Program-made: the position numbers and the translations under genes | Assembly (NCBI GenBank): GCA_035341665.1 | Contig: DAOQVR010000016.1 | Location: 1-64,000 of the forward strand | DNA: 64,000 bases | Source: DAOQVR01 sp035341665 | GTDB taxonomy: Bacteria; Chloroflexota; Anaerolineae; JAAYZQ01 | Reading direction: 5' to 3' | Part shown: positions 19,165 to 27,657 of the stretch, piece by piece | Position numbering within the stretch: position 1 is the first letter of the stretch | Layout: the number at the start of each line of letters is the position of its first letter | Notes under the pieces: generated by a model | Seen by the model: the letters and a program-made list of their open reading frames with translations, nothing else | Told to the model about the DNA's origin: nothing | The model's database searches: none

Positions 19165-19319
19165 CACAGAAGAAGCATTACGTGAAGCCATCCATCAGGC
19201 GCGTGCGGCTGGACGTCAAGGCCGCGGTCCTGGGGTTCTGCAACACCAGTGTAGATGTTGTGCCGATGGCTCTTGGCTTCACCTGCCGGCAGAACAACTG
19301 CCCCACGCCCCGTCCCTAG
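19161..19319 (+). CDS. Putative RiPP precursor peptide (52 aa, three Cys)
   Basis: A small ORF with an excellent GGAGG (19149-19153) 7 nt before its ATG, overlapping the radical SAM stop by 4 nt. It begins MTQKKHYVKPSIRRV, with a YxxPxI element like that recognised by PqqD/RRE domains in lasso and related leaders. Then comes a hinge (LDVKAAVLGFC) and a C-terminal putative core with Cys27, Cys42 and Cys47, ending NNCPTPRP. Size, position and Cys content fit a substrate of the adjacent radical SAM enzyme. I recognise no characterised product. It is too short for standard ORF cut-offs and easily missed. Confidence 0.8.
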   Translation: MTQKKHYVKPSIRRVRLDVKAAVLGFCNTSVDVVPMALGFTCRQNNCPTPRP

Positions 19320-19398
19320 GGCCGGAGTGAGTCGTGCCCAAGCAGCCGCCGCGGGCGCCTGAACGCGGCGGCAGGCCCTACCCGTACACGGTGCTTTT

Positions 19399-20280
19399 GT
19401 GCATGCAGGATCGCGGTCTCCCGTGATTGGTCTCGCAGTGGCCGGCCTCGAGCTCTGGCTCGATGCCGTGGAGAGCGGCGTCCCCATCACGCTGCCGGAG
19501 TGTCACGAGCTCTTCGCAGTCCCGGAAAGCAGCCCTGCCGGTCTGGTCCTCCGGGTGAGAGGAGGCTCCCTCCCTCCGACAGACGGCTGGCGGCCCCTGT
19601 TCAGCGCGGCGAAGAGCTGGCACCTGTATCAGGATGGAGCCGGGAGGTATGTATTTGAGCCCGCGCGGGAGTCGCTGCCCAGACGCCATGTCACGATCGA
19701 TGCCTGTTTCACACAGGGAGAGGTGCTGGGCGAGTTTGACCTACCCCCGGCCGGCGGGCAAGCGACCTATCCCCTGCAGGACCTCGATCTAGTGATCTTT
19801 GCCAACTGGTTGGCAGACTTGGGCGACCTGATCCTCCACGCCTCTGGAGTGGAAGTTGAGGGGCGTGGGTACTGCTTCGCGGGCGAGTCGGGGGCCGGCA
19901 AGTCGACCCTGGCCGCAGCCTTGGCAGAGGTGCCGGGTGTCACGGTGTTGGGCGAAGACCAGGTCGTGCTCAGGCTCCTGGGTGGGCGGTTTTGGATATT
20001 CGGGACGCCATGGCACGTCAACCCGGCCCGCTGCTCGCCGCGCGGGGCTCCCCTAGACAGGCTGTTCCTGCTCGACAGGAGCAACGGACACGGGGCATGG
20101 CCCCTGTCACCGGTTGACGGCATCGCCGGGCTGCTGCAGACCGCGTTTGTCCCCTACTACCGGCCCGAGGCGGTGAGCAGGATCCTCGAGACCCTGGCAC
20201 ACCTGCCCGAGCGCGTCCCAATGGACGGCCTGAGCTACGAAATGGGCTCGGATCCTGCGGTTCTGCTCAGGCGCGTCTGA
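19399..20280 (+). CDS. HPr-kinase-like (HprK-related) P-loop protein of the RiPP locus
   Basis: A 293-aa protein read from GTG 19399; GTG 19423 is a possible start. The N-terminal half is a beta-rich domain. The C-terminal half has HASGV, a Walker A loop GESGAGKST (162-170), LGEDQVVL and GTPWH. This is the order seen in HPr kinase/phosphorylase-related proteins that sit beside PqqD and radical SAM genes. ScmC of the SynChlorMet cassette is a comparable known pairing. It lacks the full HprK architecture for carbon regulation, so peptide phosphorylation or another ATP-dependent step in RiPP maturation is inferred, not shown. It lies 79 nt after the precursor gene. Confidence 0.82.
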   Translation: MHAGSRSPVIGLAVAGLELWLDAVESGVPITLPECHELFAVPESSPAGLVLRVRGGSLPPTDGWRPLFSAAKSWHLYQDGAGRYVFEPARESLPRRHVTIDACFTQGEVLGEFDLPPAGGQATYPLQDLDLVIFANWLADLGDLILHASGVEVEGRGYCFAGESGAGKSTLAAALAEVPGVTVLGEDQVVLRLLGGRFWIFGTPWHVNPARCSPRGAPLDRLFLLDRSNGHGAWPLSPVDGIAGLLQTAFVPYYRPEAVSRILETLAHLPERVPMDGLSYEMGSDPAVLLRRV

Positions 20281-20430
20281 CGGCGCAAGTGGGCTGCTTA
20301 TCTCCCCAAACGCGTTGCGAGCCCCACGGCCGGCCATGGCACCGGCGGCAGGAGCCGCACCATCTCGCTGCGCACCTCTCGGAAGGGCGCCAGTGCCAAG
20401 ACCCACCAGACTGATAGGGAGACTCAAGAC

Positions 20431-23400
20431 ATGGAAAAGCACACGATCATCCGCTGGGCCCTTCTTCTCGCCCTGCTTCTGGGCGGAGTCTTGTCGCCCG
20501 GCAGGCTCAATGCGACCGGAACGCCCTCTGCCTCTACCCAGGACGGCGTGAGCGTCCCTGCCGAGGCCGAGGCGGAGGGCGTGCACCTGGTGTCGTCGAC
20601 CGTCTCGGAAGTCGTCTTTGACCTCGCAGTTCCCTGGAACCAGGTGGGCCTCGAGGAGGGCGGGCAGGGGTTCGTGGAGGTTTCCCTGCGCGATTGGCCG
20701 GCGACCTCGCAGCCCGGCGCGCCCAGGCTCCCTATGCAGGCCGTGGCACTGGGCGTGCCATTCGGCGTCGAGGTGACGGTCCAGGTTCAGGCCGGTCCAG
20801 CGCACCTACTTGCCCTGGCGGGGCCTGTTGCCCCGGTGGGCTCCCTCAGCTTGAAATGGGACCCGGCGAGCGCCTTCTCGGCCCCGGCCGCCCTGCCTCA
20901 GCCCACCACCGTGCCTCGCATGGACCCGGCCGTCTACGGCGGCCAGGCTGCCTACCCGGGCGTCCTGGCCGAAGTTGCGAGCGACGCGGTGGTGCGGCAG
21001 CAGCGCATCGCCGGTATCGCCGTCTACCCTCTCCAGTATGACCCCGCCGGCGGACAGATCACGGTCTACGAGAGCCTCCGCGTCCGGGTTGGCTTTGCGG
21101 GCGCGCCAGCCGAAGCCGGCCGGCTGCCTGCGGCCGAGTCCACCGCCTATGAGGACCTGTTCCGGCACTCGCTCCTGAACTACGAGACGGCGCGCACCTG
21201 GCGGCAGGCGACCGCCGTCGGTCCCTTGTCCTCCGGCTCGCCCGCCGGCGTTCCTTGGGCGCCGCCCGAGCCCGGCTGGCGAGTTACGGTCCGCGCCGAC
21301 GGCCTGTACAGGCTCACGTACACCGAGCTCGAGGCAGCCGGCCTGGACGTCGACATCCTCGATCCGCAGACACTCCAGGTCTTCCACCTCGGGCAGGAGG
21401 CTGCCATCGAGGTAGCCGGCGAGACGGACCATTCCTTCGATCCCGGTGATTCGGTCGTCTTTTTCGGACAGGCCCTGGCCTCCAAGTATACCTGGGACAA
21501 CGTCTATTGGTTGACCTACGGCCAGCAGGCCGGCCTCCGGATGTCTACGCGGGACGGGTCGCCTGGGGGAGCAGTGTCGCCTGACCATCATCGCGCGTTG
21601 CTGCACTTCGAGCAGGACCTCGGCTACATCCCCGGGCTGCAGGGAGACGAAAACCTGGAGAGGTGGCTGTGGGCAGGCGTCTACCCGCCAAACATCCCCA
21701 CCTGGAGCCACACTTTCTCTCTGGTAGCGCCCTACAGCGGCGCGGACACCGGGCGCCTCCGGGTAGCGATGTACGGCAACCTCGCCAACCCGATCAATCC
21801 TGACCATCATACCCAGGTCTTTCTCAACGGCACACTCCTTGAGGACGCATGGTGGGACGGCATCGGCTGGCGCATCGCCGACGTCGCGTTCGACCAGTCC
21901 CTGCTGGTGGCCGGAGCAAACACGATCGCCGTCACGTGCCCCAACGACACAGGCGTCGGGGTGGACCTGGTGTACATCGACTGGGCTGAGCTCGAGTACG
22001 CCAGCACTTTCACGGCCGTCGGTAGCCAGCTGGCCTTTGACTATGCAGAGCTCGGGACCTGGCAGTTCTCGATCGACGGCTTCACCACGGATGACGTAGC
22101 GGTGTACGACGTCACTGATCCCGCCGGGGTGGTTCGGATCGACGGAGTCGCTGTCTCTCCCACCGCCGGCGGCTTCGCGGCCTCCTTCGAAGATGAGGTC
22201 ACCGGAGGCACGAGTTACTGGTCCCTATCGGGGCCGCAGTTTCTCTCTGTTCAGGGCATCGAGAGCGATAACCCCTCGGACCTGGCCTCTCCCACAAACG
22301 GCGCCGATCACATCATACTGACGCATCACGACTTTTCGGGCCAGGCGGTCACTCTGCGCGACCACCGGGCCACTCAGGGCCTGCGCGCTGTGGCGGTCGA
22401 CGTGCAGGACGTATATGACGAGTTCGGGTACGGGATTCCAGGTGCCATCGCCATCCACGACTTCCTGGCCTATGCTTACACCAACTGGCAGGCCCCGGCG
22501 CCGACCTATGTCCTGCTGATCGGGGACGGGCACTATGATCCCAAGGACCACTCCGCCTATGGCCGGACCAGCTACGTGCATCCCTATCTGGCGCGGGTCG
22601 ACCCTTGGTTGGGCGAGACCGCCGCGGACAATCGGTATGTTGCCTTGGTGGGAGATGACACGTTTCCCGACATGATGCTCGGTCGAATGGCCGTGAATTC
22701 GGCTTCCGAGGCCGATGCCTTGGTGACCAAGACGATGAGTTACGACCTGTCCCCAGCTCCCGGTGACTGGAACCAGCAGCTGCTGGCGGTCGCCGACAAC
22801 GCCGACCAGGCCGGCGACTTTGCCCAGCTCTCAGACTCGCTGCTCGATTGCTGCCTTCCGGAGCCCTACCAGGCCGAGAAGGTATACTACCTTGTAACGC
22901 ACCAGACAGTCGCCGAGGCCCGGGCGGCGATCCAGAGCGGCATGAATGCCGGCAAGCTGATCGTCAACTTTATCGGGCACGCCTCGGCTACTGCCTGGGC
23001 GACCGAAAGCCTTTTCAAGACTGCCGATGTTCCGCTGCTGCAGAACGGCGACAAGCTGCCGATCATGCTGCCGATGACCTGCTGGGACGGCTACTACATC
23101 TACCCCTTCCCCGTGGACTGGGGCTACGAGTCGCTCGGCGAAGTCGTGACACGCACGAACGGCCGCGGTGCGGTGGCGAGCTGGTCGCCGACCGGGCTGG
23201 GGGTGTCGAGCGGACACGACCACCTCGACCGCGGCTTCTTTGAGGCGGTCTTCCTCGGCGGCATTCGCGACTTGGGCGAGGCTACCACCGCCGGCAAGCT
23301 GAAGCTATGGGCAACCGGATCGAGCCTGGACCTCCTGGACACCTATCTCCTGTTTGGAGACCCGGCCCTACATATCAATGCCCCCGTCTCGGGTGCCGAC

Positions 23401-24093
23401 CTCGGGGTGACCAAGTCGGTCGAGCCGGCCGGGCCGGTGCTGCCCGGCGACGCGCTGGTCTACACCCTGACCTTCACCAACGACGGCCCGGCCACAGCGC
23501 AGGGCATCGTCCTCAGCGACCCTATCCCCGCTCAATTGGTCAACGCCCAGGTGATCTTCCAGAGCCCGGAGGTGATCGGAGTGATCCCGGGCACCCTCTT
23601 TGACTGGCAGATTGCCGACCTGCCGCCCGGGGCCAGCGGCATGATCAAGGTGCGGGCGCTCGTCCGCAACCAGACGCCCGCCGGCGACATCGTGAACACG
23701 GCGTCGATTGCCGGCTCCTCTCCCGATCCGTCGCCGGACAACAACACGGCCTCGGTCAGCACCACGGTACTCCCCGTCATGCGCGTCGCCTCGATCGTGC
23801 TCCGCTATGCGGAGCCGGCCCCGGGGCGCTACTCGCTCAGCGGCCAGGTGCGAATCAGCGACCTGTCGCGCGTGCCGGTTGACGGGGCAACGGTAAAGGT
23901 GCAGTGGACCTTCCCCAACGGCTCGACGATTAACCAGCAGGGCGTGACCGACCTCCTGGGCAGGGTGAGCTTCCGCACCAAGTCGCTCCAGTCGGGCACG
24001 CACAAGCTGTGCGTCACGAACGTGGCCAAGTCGGGCGTGGTGTACATGCCCGCCCGCAACCTGGAGACCTGCGACACGCTGGTCATCCCCTAG
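20431..24093 (+). CDS. Secreted gingipain-like C25 cysteine peptidase with DUF11 and C-terminal module
   Basis: A 1220-aa exported protein. GGGAG precedes the ATG and residues 1-30 are a signal peptide. An N-terminal C25-propeptide-like region follows (about 45-270). The C25 catalytic domain spans about 610-980. The catalytic His is H850 (NFIGHASATAW) and the Cys is C884 (PMTCWDGYY), in the spacing of gingipains. Residues about 989-1112 are a DUF11 domain (LGVTKSVEPAGPV...). Residues about 1117-1220 are a C-terminal module (WTFPNG, LLGR, LCVTNVAKSG, CDTLVIP) also ending the protein at 25167. Lying between the HprK-like and S26 genes, it may process the RiPP or simply be another secreted protease. 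A 150-bp gap before it leaves room for its own promoter. Confidence 0.9.
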   Translation: MEKHTIIRWALLLALLLGGVLSPGRLNATGTPSASTQDGVSVPAEAEAEGVHLVSSTVSEVVFDLAVPWNQVGLEEGGQGFVEVSLRDWPATSQPGAPRLPMQAVALGVPFGVEVTVQVQAGPAHLLALAGPVAPVGSLSLKWDPASAFSAPAALPQPTTVPRMDPAVYGGQAAYPGVLAEVASDAVVRQQRIAGIAVYPLQYDPAGGQITVYESLRVRVGFAGAPAEAGRLPAAESTAYEDLFRHSLLNYETARTWRQATAVGPLSSGSPAGVPWAPPEPGWRVTVRADGLYRLTYTELEAAGLDVDILDPQTLQVFHLGQEAAIEVAGETDHSFDPGDSVVFFGQALASKYTWDNVYWLTYGQQAGLRMSTRDGSPGGAVSPDHHRALLHFEQDLGYIPGLQGDENLERWLWAGVYPPNIPTWSHTFSLVAPYSGADTGRLRVAMYGNLANPINPDHHTQVFLNGTLLEDAWWDGIGWRIADVAFDQSLLVAGANTIAVTCPNDTGVGVDLVYIDWAELEYASTFTAVGSQLAFDYAELGTWQFSIDGFTTDDVAVYDVTDPAGVVRIDGVAVSPTAGGFAASFEDEVTGGTSYWSLSGPQFLSVQGIESDNPSDLASPTNGADHIILTHHDFSGQAVTLRDHRATQGLRAVAVDVQDVYDEFGYGIPGAIAIHDFLAYAYTNWQAPAPTYVLLIGDGHYDPKDHSAYGRTSYVHPYLARVDPWLGETAADNRYVALVGDDTFPDMMLGRMAVNSASEADALVTKTMSYDLSPAPGDWNQQLLAVADNADQAGDFAQLSDSLLDCCLPEPYQAEKVYYLVTHQTVAEARAAIQSGMNAGKLIVNFIGHASATAWATESLFKTADVPLLQNGDKLPIMLPMTCWDGYYIYPFPVDWGYESLGEVVTRTNGRGAVASWSPTGLGVSSGHDHLDRGFFEAVFLGGIRDLGEATTAGKLKLWATGSSLDLLDTYLLFGDPALHINAPVSGADLGVTKSVEPAGPVLPGDALVYTLTFTNDGPATAQGIVLSDPIPAQLVNAQVIFQSPEVIGVIPGTLFDWQIADLPPGASGMIKVRALVRNQTPAGDIVNTASIAGSSPDPSPDNNTASVSTTVLPVMRVASIVLRYAEPAPGRYSLSGQVRISDLSRVPVDGATVKVQWTFPNGSTINQQGVTDLLGRVSFRTKSLQSGTHKLCVTNVAKSGVVYMPARNLETCDTLVIP

Positions 24094-24103
24094 CAGTGGC
24101 AGG

Positions 24104-24152
24104 CCAAGAATGCGGGCCCACCGGCAGCTGGTCGGTGGGCCCGCATTCTTGG
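24104..24152 (+). terminator. Perfect 19-bp hairpin after the C25 gene
   Basis: Arms 24104-24122 and 24134-24152 are perfectly complementary with an 11-nt loop, 11 nt after the C25 stop. There is no T-run, and the hairpin stops 15 nt before the next GTG. It could also attenuate or protect the transcript. Confidence 0.65.
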
Positions 24153-24167
24153 GCCGGGAAGCTCAAC

Positions 24168-24731
24168 GTGACACAGCCCCAACAACCCGGGACAGGCATC
24201 ACACCTCCCGTTCGACCGTCGCTCGTGCTCGTCCAGAAGAGCCTCGAAATCGACTCACCGGCTTTCGCGGAGCTGTGCTCTGAGCTGCTTGGCATTGGCG
24301 TGGCGGTCCGCTTCCGGGCGAAGGGGGATAGCATGGCGCCACTGGTGCGCCATGGTGACACTCTGTCCGTGGAGCCGCTGCCCCGCGGAGCTGCACGCGC
24401 AGGGGATGTCGTCCTCTTCCGGAGCCAAATAGGCTACACCCTGGCACATCGTGTCATTGGGCAGTGCAGGCAGGAGGGCAGCTTGCGTTTCACGATCCAG
24501 GGCGACAACTTGCAGCGGGCCGACGGGGTTATTCCCCCGGAACGGATCTATGGCAAGGTGGTCTCCGTAGAGCGCGGCGGCGTGGCATTCTCACTGTCGG
24601 AGCCCCCGATGATGCTGCTTGGATGGCTGGCGGTGGTGCAGTCGCGCTGGGGCCTCCGGCGCAGACGCTGGTGGCGGGCTGTGGGACGCATCGCCAGGCA
24701 GCTGCTGCCGTTCGCGAGGTACCTGGCGTAG
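24168..24731 (+). CDS. S24/S26 family serine peptidase (SipW/signalase-like)
   Basis: A 187-aa protein. GTG 24168 follows a GGGAA and lies just past the terminator hairpin. An earlier in-frame start would overlap the C25 coding end. It has the S26 box GDSMAPLVRHGD (nucleophile S55), GDVVLF and HRV (H94), i.e. the Ser-His type rather than the Ser-Lys type. FTIQGDN follows, and near the C-terminus a hydrophobic stretch (PPMMLLGWLAVV) before a basic tail. Such genes often accompany PqqD/radical SAM/HprK clusters, where leader or export processing is suspected. A truncated relative opens the same locus at 17483. Confidence 0.85.
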   Translation: MTQPQQPGTGITPPVRPSLVLVQKSLEIDSPAFAELCSELLGIGVAVRFRAKGDSMAPLVRHGDTLSVEPLPRGAARAGDVVLFRSQIGYTLAHRVIGQCRQEGSLRFTIQGDNLQRADGVIPPERIYGKVVSVERGGVAFSLSEPPMMLLGWLAVVQSRWGLRRRRWWRAVGRIARQLLPFARYLA

Positions 24732-24760
24732 CCCACACGCGCCTCTGCGCACCCCGGGAG

Positions 24761-24819
24761 TTCCGGGCTGGTCTCCCGACCAGCCCGGCCGGCGTGGTCC
24801 CGAGACCACGCCGGAACAG
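24761..24819. repeat. Double-palindrome repeat
   Basis: Two adjacent perfect hairpins occur: CCGGGCTGGTC with GACCAGCCCGG (24763-24788), and CCGGCGTGGTC with GACCACGCCGG (24789-24814). Each has 11-bp arms and a 4-nt loop. The unit is flanked by TTCC and AAC. It is the same family as 39-198. Confidence 0.8.
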
Positions 24820-24923
24820 GCAAGGGGTGCGGCGCACCTTTGGGGTGCGCTGCACCTATCAACCGGAACGCCCGCCGATGGCGCCCGAACGGGCGCAATG
24901 CCCAGCACCACAACCGCCCGCCA

Positions 24924-24945
24924 GGCGTGGCCCGGAGACCACGCC
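24924..24945. repeat. Degenerate single-palindrome repeat copy
   Basis: GGCGTGG...CCACGCC with an 8-nt loop, flanked by CGGAGC. This is a decayed copy of the CCGGCGTGGTC family. Between it and 24819 lie two GGTGC-N3/4-GCACC motifs (about 24825-24860) related to the tandem array at 30809. Confidence 0.6.
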
Positions 24946-24973
24946 GGAGCAACAGGCGCTCCTCCGACGTTCG

Positions 24974-25103
24974 GGGCTGTCCAAAAAGCACGCGGCCTGC
25001 CATGCTGAGCGCGGCGATGCATCTGTACTACACTGCGTATCGAGCGGAGTCAGAGATTCCTCGGTCGCTGCGCTCCCTCGGAATGACAGTTTTGGGACAG
25101 CCC
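24974..25103. mobile_element. MITE-like element, copy A (130 bp)
   Basis: A non-coding element with terminal inverted repeats GGGCTGTCCAAAA and TTTTGGGACAGCCC. The internal parts are partly self-complementary (TGCCATGCTGAGCGCGGCGA with TCGCTGCGCTCCCTCGGAAT). Copy B at 31186-31316 shares both ends and most of the interior. Fragments occur at 203-242 and 35865-35898. No transposase is in the window. Confidence 0.7.
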
Positions 25104-25105
25104 GT

Positions 25106-25131
25106 CCGGCGTGGTCCGGAGACCACGCCGG
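25106..25131. repeat. Single-palindrome repeat copy abutting MITE copy A
   Basis: CCGGCGTGGTC CGGA GACCACGCCGG, 11-bp arms, directly next to the MITE-like element and 35 bp from the end of the minus-strand gene. Confidence 0.75.
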
Positions 25132-25166
25132 AACAACGTCTGGAAGGTGCGCCGCGCCTGTGTATG

Positions 25167-27467
25167 TTAAGGGACCGTGATGGTCTTGCAGGCCGGCACC
25201 TCGTTGGCCGCCGGGTCGTAGGTGTAGCCGGCCTTGACCAGGTTCGTCACGCAGAACTGGTACGTGCCCGCCTTTCCGCTCACCGGGATGGTCGCCCGAC
25301 CGAGCAGGTTTGTGAGTGCCGTCCGGCTGATGGGGCGACCGTTCGGCAGCGTCCAGGTGCCATAGACGGTCACGCCGGCGGCGCGGGCGTGTGCCTGGTC
25401 GTGGACTGTGATCACTGACCGCAGCTTGTACGGCACCGCCGTCCCCTTGTAGCTCAGCACCAGCCCGTTCAGGTGGAGCTTGGTGGCGGAGCCCCCCTCC
25501 AGCGTCAGCGTCACCGTCTCGGAGTGGGACGCGCTGCCCGACGTACCGGTGATGGTGATGGGATAGGTGCCCGGCGCGGCGCCGCCCGTGTTGCCGATGG
25601 TCAGCACCGTGCTTCCGGCAGGCGTCACCGGGTTCACGCTCCAGGCGGCCGTGGTGCCCGCCGGCAGGCCGGTCGCACTCATCGTGACCGGCGCGCCGAG
25701 GGCACAGGTGCCCTCCACCTGGACGGTGAACAGCGCGTCGGCCGGCTGCACGACCGTCTGCTCGTCAGGCGAGGCGTCCACATGGACGGCGGCATCGTGC
25801 CGAAGAGAAATGACGCGCGTCGCCGACGAGGAGCCCGACATGTACTCTGTGGTGAACCAGAAGGTGCAGTCATCCGCCGGGTCGACGCCAATGCCCGAAT
25901 AGTCGCCCCAGCGGTCGTAGTAGGACTGGGAGCCGCTGCCGGCCTGCGCCTCGATGTCCACGTAGGCCATCGTGCCCGGCGCATCCCACGCCCGCCGCCC
26001 TGCGTAGCGGATCGACGGATAGACCGTGCTGCTCGTCAGTGTGTACCCCAGCGCGATGCCGCCGCTCCCGTCCATCGCCACGCTCGTCACCGAGCGGTGG
26101 TGGCTGTCACCGCCGCCGACGACGCCCTCCTGGTGGACCGACCAGAAGCCGAGCTGCCGGCGCAGCTCGAACCAGCGCACGGCCGCCGTGTCTGCGCCGT
26201 CGACATCTTCGGCAAAGCCGCCCACCAGCGTCTCGTAGCCGCCCCAGTTGCGGTACTGCAGCGGCTGGTGGATCGGCTCGCGGATCGGGTCGAGGCCCTG
26301 GCCGTTGGGCTGCTCCATGCAGGACCAGTCGCTCCCGGTGCCGCACAGGGTGCAGTCGAACTCGGCAATAGCCACATCGGGCAGCTCGGTCAGCGTAGAG
26401 TTGCCGGGCGTGGTCCAATCGACGTCAAACTCCCAGACCTCGAGAAAGTCTGCCGAGCCGTAGCCGCTTGGGCCGTGGACCTCGGTGTCGCGCGGGCGCA
26501 TGAAGAGGCCGCCCAGTCCCGAGGGCGGGGGCGTGGGCCCCTCCCACGAAGCCGGCACCACCAGCTGGAAGCCAAATCCGGAAAGGGAAGGGACAGTGAA
26601 CATCTGGTAGGTCGCCCCCTGCCCCGCCAGCATTTTGGCCCGGTCGAAGGCAAAGAGCTGGCGAGTGCCGCCGCTGCCACCGTTGTAGCCCATGTAGTAG
26701 GCATCCGGCCAGACCCCGTACTTGGGATAGTCGAAGTAGGGCAGGTCGAAGGTGTAGGCGTACCAAGTTCCGGTCGGGTCGGGCGTCGTCGACACGTAGA
26801 GGCACATGGCGTTGCCGCCCGAGGACGAGAACTCGGTGATCAGCCAGCGGTCGGCCGCCGAGTCGTAGATGACGATCGGGTCGCAGTAGCCGTTGTTGCA
26901 GGGCGCAGTGCTCGAGAGCGACTCCATGGCAAAGGTCTTGAGCACCGTGCCGCTCTTGTCAAAGACCTGCACCGTAGACCCGGTGTTGGCGTTCACGGCC
27001 TGGAGGTAGTGGTCCGGGCCGACGTCGCCGGTTGCATCGGGCGGGTAGATGTTATAGTCCAGGCCGGCCCAGTTGGTGAGGGGTGTGGTGAAGCCGTCGG
27101 GCCCGGCAAGCACCGCGCGGCTCTGCACCTCCACCAGCGGGTCGAGCCAGGCCGGACCCTGAATGCCCAGGCCGACGAAGCCGAAGTAGTCGCGCTTGGC
27201 CATCTCGCGGTCGAGCGAGGGGTCCATGACAATGTCCGGGAGGTCGCGCACCGCCGGGCTGACGGTCGGCACCGAGGGCTCGGAGACGAACACCTCTCCC
27301 GAGGCCGGTGCGGCATCCTCCGGCGCTGCCTGCCCTACCGCGCTGCCCGCCGAGCGTGCGGCGCCGCCCGTGCCCGCCAGCGTGGCGCCAGGCACGGTCC
27401 ATACGATCCCAGCCATCACCAGCGCGATGGCCAACAAGCCACTTGCCACTTTCCAGGTCGTTCTCAT
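25167..27467 (-). CDS. Large secreted beta-rich protein of unknown function with C-terminal module
   Basis: A 766-aa exported protein. GGAGGAG precedes the ATG at 27467. Signal peptide at 1-31. The main body (about 110-560) has motifs such as YPPDATGDVGPDHYLQAVN, FDKSGTVLKTF, WPDAYYMGYN and HHRSVTSVAMDGSGGIALGYT, consistent with a beta-propeller. I recognise no enzyme family. An Ig-like segment follows (about 575-665: VTMSATGLPAGTTAAWSVNP). The C-terminal roughly 100 residues (WTLPNGRPI, LLGR, FCVTNLVKAGY, CKTITVP) match the end of the C25 peptidase at 20431. It stands alone on the minus strand between repeat-rich intergenic regions. Confidence 0.85.
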   Translation of the reverse strand: MRTTWKVASGLLAIALVMAGIVWTVPGATLAGTGGAARSAGSAVGQAAPEDAAPASGEVFVSEPSVPTVSPAVRDLPDIVMDPSLDREMAKRDYFGFVGLGIQGPAWLDPLVEVQSRAVLAGPDGFTTPLTNWAGLDYNIYPPDATGDVGPDHYLQAVNANTGSTVQVFDKSGTVLKTFAMESLSSTAPCNNGYCDPIVIYDSAADRWLITEFSSSGGNAMCLYVSTTPDPTGTWYAYTFDLPYFDYPKYGVWPDAYYMGYNGGSGGTRQLFAFDRAKMLAGQGATYQMFTVPSLSGFGFQLVVPASWEGPTPPPSGLGGLFMRPRDTEVHGPSGYGSADFLEVWEFDVDWTTPGNSTLTELPDVAIAEFDCTLCGTGSDWSCMEQPNGQGLDPIREPIHQPLQYRNWGGYETLVGGFAEDVDGADTAAVRWFELRRQLGFWSVHQEGVVGGGDSHHRSVTSVAMDGSGGIALGYTLTSSTVYPSIRYAGRRAWDAPGTMAYVDIEAQAGSGSQSYYDRWGDYSGIGVDPADDCTFWFTTEYMSGSSSATRVISLRHDAAVHVDASPDEQTVVQPADALFTVQVEGTCALGAPVTMSATGLPAGTTAAWSVNPVTPAGSTVLTIGNTGGAAPGTYPITITGTSGSASHSETVTLTLEGGSATKLHLNGLVLSYKGTAVPYKLRSVITVHDQAHARAAGVTVYGTWTLPNGRPISRTALTNLLGRATIPVSGKAGTYQFCVTNLVKAGYTYDPAANEVPACKTITVP

Positions 27468-27502
27468 TGATCTCCTCCAATCTGTCTCGCATCACTGGCA
27501 CC

Positions 27503-27601
27503 CCGGCGTGGTCAGGAGACCACGCCGGAACGTCGACTGCCGACGGGCACAAGGCCCTACACTACAACCGCCCGGACGGCGTGGTCAGGAGACCACGCCG
27601 G
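27503..27601. repeat. Two single-palindrome repeat copies
   Basis: CCGGCGTGGTC AGGA GACCACGCCGG lies at 27503-27528, and a second copy, CGGCGTGGTC AGGA GACCACGCCG, lies at 27577-27600, both followed by GAACGT. They fill the intergenic space between the minus-strand genes at 25167 and 27658. A GGTGCAGCGCACC motif follows at about 27630. Confidence 0.75.
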
Positions 27602-27657
27602 AACGTGAGCAGACCACGCTGCAACAAGGTGCAGCGCACCATGAAGCTGCACCGCAC

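Noticed and set aside
17299..19191. Long open frame on the minus strand opposite the RiPP genes
   Set aside because: It is the antisense shadow of the PqqD/radical SAM genes. It has no Shine-Dalgarno and low-complexity composition, whereas the plus strand shows complete family motifs.
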